This document shows, piece after piece, positions 61,815-64,000 of a stretch of DNA of 64,000 nt; the stretch's first letter is position 1, and the number at the start of each line of letters is the position of its first letter. Origin of the DNA: an uncultured Actinomycetes bacterium. GTDB lineage: Bacteria > Actinomycetota > Actinomycetes > Mycobacteriales > Nakamurellaceae. The position numbers and the translations under genes are program-made. Below the pieces are notes generated by a model. That model was not told the DNA's origin. It did no database searches and saw only the letters and a program-made list of their open reading frames with translations. The stretch spans positions 89,922-153,921 of the forward strand of contig CALANS010000130.1 in NCBI GenBank assembly GCA_937926105.1. The letters are read 5' to 3'.

Positions 61815-62373
61815 GGAGCCGGCGGCACCGGGCGGGGCGCCGGATGTTTCAGGAACTCGGCGCGCAGCCCCGAGACGCCGCCGCGGCGCCGCGTTGGCTT
61901 TCAGGTCGGCGACGGCGGTGCCAGGCAGAGAAGGTGGTGAGCTGTCCCCTGCGCCGTGGTCGAGCCGAAAAGAGGTGACGCCGGTCCGGTCCCCTGGCGG
62001 GCAGACCCATTGGTGGCGCCATCCTTCGCGGTCACGCCGGTCGATCCCGGTGAGGTGGCACCGCCAGTCGGCCCCGTCACCACCGTTCGCTCGCCGGCGA
62101 AGGTGCGGGACGTGCGTCACCACTCGCGGCAACGGGCGACGGCGCAGGAGCGGAAACACTCTCCGCTGAGGATCTCGGTGCCGCCGGGAGCGGCGCAGGC
62201 GCCCAGCATCGCGGTGCAGGAAGCCAGGCAGACGGCGGCGACAATTGCACGCGCTGCGGCCGCGACGCGTGGCGGTACTTCCCCGCTACGCGCGTCGAAC
62301 CCGATGGCAGATCACCGGTCTCAACCCTCGTCGAATGACCGGCCGAACCGAAGCGTAGCCAGGCCCGATCGGC
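61815..62373. other. 559-base gap without a confirmed gene; possible lipoprotein remnant
   Basis: No frame on either strand has a ribosome site and a recognisable product. On the minus strand, about 62300 to 62117, a stretch reads ARAIVAAVCLASCTAMLGAC followed by AAPGGTEIL and ends ARCREW before a TGA. It looks like a lipoprotein signal with lipobox and five later Cys, but has no upstream ATG, GTG or TTG in frame. It may be a remnant or a small gene with a damaged start. Confidence 0.35.
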
Positions 62374-62745
62374 TCACCGGCCCGCAGGCGGATGGTGAGC
62401 GAGCACCGCACGCAGCGGAGCGGTATCGAACACCACTCGCTCGCGGGCCAGCCGGCCGTCGCGAACTGTGAACCAGTCGGCCATCGTGATCGGATCGGGG
62501 GCGCCATCCAGCGTGACGTCATGGATGACGCAGACGTGGCCATCCTGTGCCCAGGTATGCCGGACGAGGGTGTGCCGAGCGGCGTCCAGCAGCGGCGCTG
62601 CACTATCCAGGAACTGGTCGGCGCCTATGAGTGCGACGAAAGGCCCGGCGAAGTCGAAGTCGTCGGTCAGGAATTCTCGCGCCGACGTGGAGTCGCCGCG
62701 GTAGAACGCAGTCAGGAAGCTTCGTGCGATCGTCTCGGCACTCAT
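62374..62745 (-). CDS. NTF2/SnoaL-like protein
   Basis: 123 residues from the ATG at 62745, six bases after GGGAG; the ATG at 62751 is too close to it. The fold is recognised from the helix-rich start (AETIARSFLTAFYRGDSTSA), DDFDFAGPFVALIGADQF, and the strands HTLVRHTWAQDGHVCVIHDV and ADWFTVRDGRLARERVVFDT. Such proteins are small enzymes or binding domains acting on polyketide- or steroid-like compounds; no substrate can be named. It is divergent from an HxlR regulator with clear operators, which probably controls it. Confidence 0.82.
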   Translation of the reverse strand: MSAETIARSFLTAFYRGDSTSAREFLTDDFDFAGPFVALIGADQFLDSAAPLLDAARHTLVRHTWAQDGHVCVIHDVTLDGAPDPITMADWFTVRDGRLARERVVFDTAPLRAVLAHHPPAGR

Positions 62746-62777
62746 GGTCATCTCCCGCGCTCAATGCCACTGGCGAA

Positions 62778-62833
62778 CTTGTGTGATGCAAGCAAAGGCT
62801 ACTCTGCTTAACTTGCATCACGCAAGGTAGGCT
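62778..62833. promoter_or_regulatory. Paired HxlR operators and leaderless -10
   Basis: CTTGTGTGATGCAAG (62778-62792) and CTTGCATCACGCAAG (62812-62826) are inverted copies of one another differing at one base, and each is itself nearly palindromic (CTTG-N7-CAAG). They fill the 95-base divergent gap. TAGGCT at 62828-62833 followed by seven bases and the ATG of the regulator indicates a leaderless transcript that the right-hand site would block. Binding by HxlR is inferred from position. Confidence 0.7.
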
Positions 62834-62840
62834 GAGGGTC

Positions 62841-63296
62841 ATGCTCGGTCGTGACTATCCCAAGCAGAACTGCTCGATCGCGCGGGCACTGGAGTTGTTC
62901 GGCGATCGGTGGAGTCTGCTGATCCTGCGTGACGCGCTGTTTCGCGGATTCTCCCGGTACGGCGAGTTCCAGCAGAGCCTGGACATTGCGACCAATGTGC
63001 TGGCCGAGCGACTCGCACGCTTCGTCAGGGAGGGCGTCTTCGACTGTGACGATGGTGCGTATTTACCAACGCAGAAGGCCCGCGACGTCGCTCCCGCCCT
63101 CATCGCGTTGACGCAGTGGGGTGATACCTGGGCAGCTCCAGAGGGGGCGCCGATCATCTACCGCACCGAGGCGGGTGTCGATCTCCATATTTCGATTCGC
63201 GATCGGCGTGGCCGGACCGTTGTTCCGAGTGCGACGATCGTTGCCCGGCCCGGGCCCGGCCATCGGCGCGCGGTGGCCCCGGATCCACCGGAATGA
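62841..63296 (+). CDS. HxlR-family transcriptional regulator
   Basis: 151 residues. The winged helix is classic HxlR: CSIARALELFGDRWSLLILR, then RYGEFQQSLDIATNVLAERL and YLPTQKARDVAPALIALTQW GD. The single conserved Cys-11 is at the usual redox/aldehyde-sensing position. The C-terminus (about 115-151) diverges and is Arg/Pro-rich. It probably represses itself and the divergent NTF2-like gene through the two operators between them. Confidence 0.9.
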   Translation: MLGRDYPKQNCSIARALELFGDRWSLLILRDALFRGFSRYGEFQQSLDIATNVLAERLARFVREGVFDCDDGAYLPTQKARDVAPALIALTQWGDTWAAPEGAPIIYRTEAGVDLHISIRDRRGRTVVPSATIVARPGPGHRRAVAPDPPE

Positions 63297-63947
63297 TGCC
63301 TGCGCTCCCTGGTCTTGCGAGAGGCCACGCCGCGCCGGCGGCAAGTCGATCCTGAATGACGGTCATGTTGAGCTCCGTTACTCGCAGGAGCTTGACAGCC
63401 CGGCCGACGTGACCGCGCCGGCCGGGCTTCACTTCCCACTGAGGTCGACTACGCCGTCACCGTGCCAACGGGCGCCGACGGACAACCGGTGGCAGTCACA
63501 GTCAAAATGACGACCGGCCTTCGTGGCAAAAATTACCACGGAGGGAACCATCATCAGATCGATGATGGTTGCCCGCGCCGTCATCATGCCGTCACCTCGG
63601 CGGCAGTATCGGCCGCGTCGTCCAGCGTGCATACCACGCTCTGGTCAGCGCCTCGGCCAGCTCGTTCGCGGTCTACACGTCAGACAGCAGCGCGTTCCCG
63701 ACGCCAGATCGATGACGACCGTCGCGCATTGCGGGGCAGCGGGCAGCGCACGAGAGGTCGAGCGGAGATCCGACGCGGCGGTGTGCAGGCTGCACAGGTG
63801 GGGAGTCGTCGGACGCTACTTCCGATGGGATCGGGGCTGGAAATGGTGCTGGGCACAGTAGCCACCTTCCGGTAGTCCGGAAGGTCAGAGCCTGGTGCAC
63901 GTATGAGGCACGTGATCTTGGTCCGCCAGCGTTTCCGCTGGTCAGAG
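63297..63947. other. 651-base gap without a gene before tRNA-Val
   Basis: No open frame here has a ribosome site or recognisable product. A perfect 10-base hairpin lies at 63546-63555/63561-63570 (AACCATCATC with GATGATGGTT, loop AGATC) in a less GC-rich patch. A plus-strand frame near 63450-63540 (TVPTGADGQPVAVTVKMTTG) could be an eroded gene. Decay next to a tRNA gene is what an old integration would leave, but no integrase or flanking duplicate is visible. Confidence 0.45.
63864..63885 (-). terminator. Terminator downstream of tRNA-Val
   Basis: ACCTTCCGG (63864-63872) and CCGGAAGGT (63877-63885) pair perfectly around a four-base loop, 62 bases beyond the 3' end of the minus-strand tRNA gene. 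This is a compact, stable stem in the right place to end the tRNA transcript. No T-run follows. Confidence 0.65.
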
Positions 63948-64000
63948 TGGTGGGCGATACTGGGATTGAACCAGTGACCTCTTCCGTGTCAGGGAAGCGC
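63948..64000 (-). tRNA. tRNA-Val (anticodon GAC), 3' part
   Basis: Read on the minus strand, the window edge cuts the gene before the anticodon arm. The anticodon stem CTTCC/GGAAG encloses loop CTGACAC, anticodon GAC (63988-63990). The T-arm holds GGTTCAATCCC, and the acceptor 3' strand ATCGCCC is followed by A and an encoded CCA ending at 63948. The D-arm and 5' acceptor strand lie outside the window. Confidence 0.93.

Overview
The window is GC-rich DNA with GTG starts, many GTGA/ATGA stop-start overlaps, TAGGAT-type -10 boxes and phosphatidylinositol-mannoside (PIM) genes. This fits a free-living high-GC actinobacterium; I cannot name the species, though a Frankineae/Nakamurella-like lineage would fit. 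Its backbone follows, from memory, the gene order of Mycobacterium tuberculosis Rv2581c-Rv2614c: MBL hydrolase, cyclophilin, rel, apt, secF, secD, yajC, ruvB, ruvA, ruvC, yebC, pdxT ... pdxS, LemA/Nudix, pimA, patA, pgsA, HIT, thrS. Lineage-specific blocks are inserted into that backbone.

Layout. 1-14.4 kb: a membrane-anchored propeller protein (5' truncated), an MBL hydrolase, a secreted cyclophilin, Rel, Apt, SecF/SecD/YajC, RuvBAC and YebC. 14.5-19.9 kb: an inserted operon with one peptide-binding lipoprotein and two tandem DUF885 metallopeptidase-like proteins. 20.1-39.7 kb: an accessory island lying between pdxT and pdxS, which are normally close neighbours. It holds a GT-C-like membrane protein, an SQD1-like epimerase and GtrA (a candidate glycolipid cassette). 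It also holds a peptide ABC transporter operon with an LLM flavoprotein, an NTF2-like gene and an XRE-cupin regulator. Next come a mycothiol-type MPI protein, a second XRE-cupin regulator, an amidohydrolase, TIGR04076 and DUF1028 proteins, several frameshifted genes and a toxin-antitoxin pair. 39.8-49.5 kb: pdxS, a DUF3048 lipoprotein and the PIM/phospholipid block through thrS. An array of six 81-bp tandem repeats sits exactly on the pgsA/patA junction.

49.7-61.1 kb: glutathione peroxidase, a DUF998 protein, an AhpD-like protein, a COG2345 Cys-rich regulator divergent from narGHJI, a TDT/SLAC1-like channel and a 7Fe ferredoxin. Together these form a nitrate-respiration module with its own regulator. 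61.1-64 kb: DUF2461, an NTF2-like/HxlR divergent pair with clear operators, 0.65 kb without a gene, and the 3' part of tRNA-Val(GAC).

The best candidates for something undescribed are four. (1) The peptide-uptake/amidohydrolase/DUF1028/TIGR04076 catabolic cluster bracketed by two XRE-cupin regulators. (2) The 81-bp repeat, each unit of which carries its own Shine-Dalgarno and ATG in frame with patA. (3) The SQD1-like/GT-C/GtrA cassette. (4) The Nar module with its AT-rich operator. Several single-base frameshifts at G/C runs in the accessory island need raw-read confirmation before those genes are called dead.
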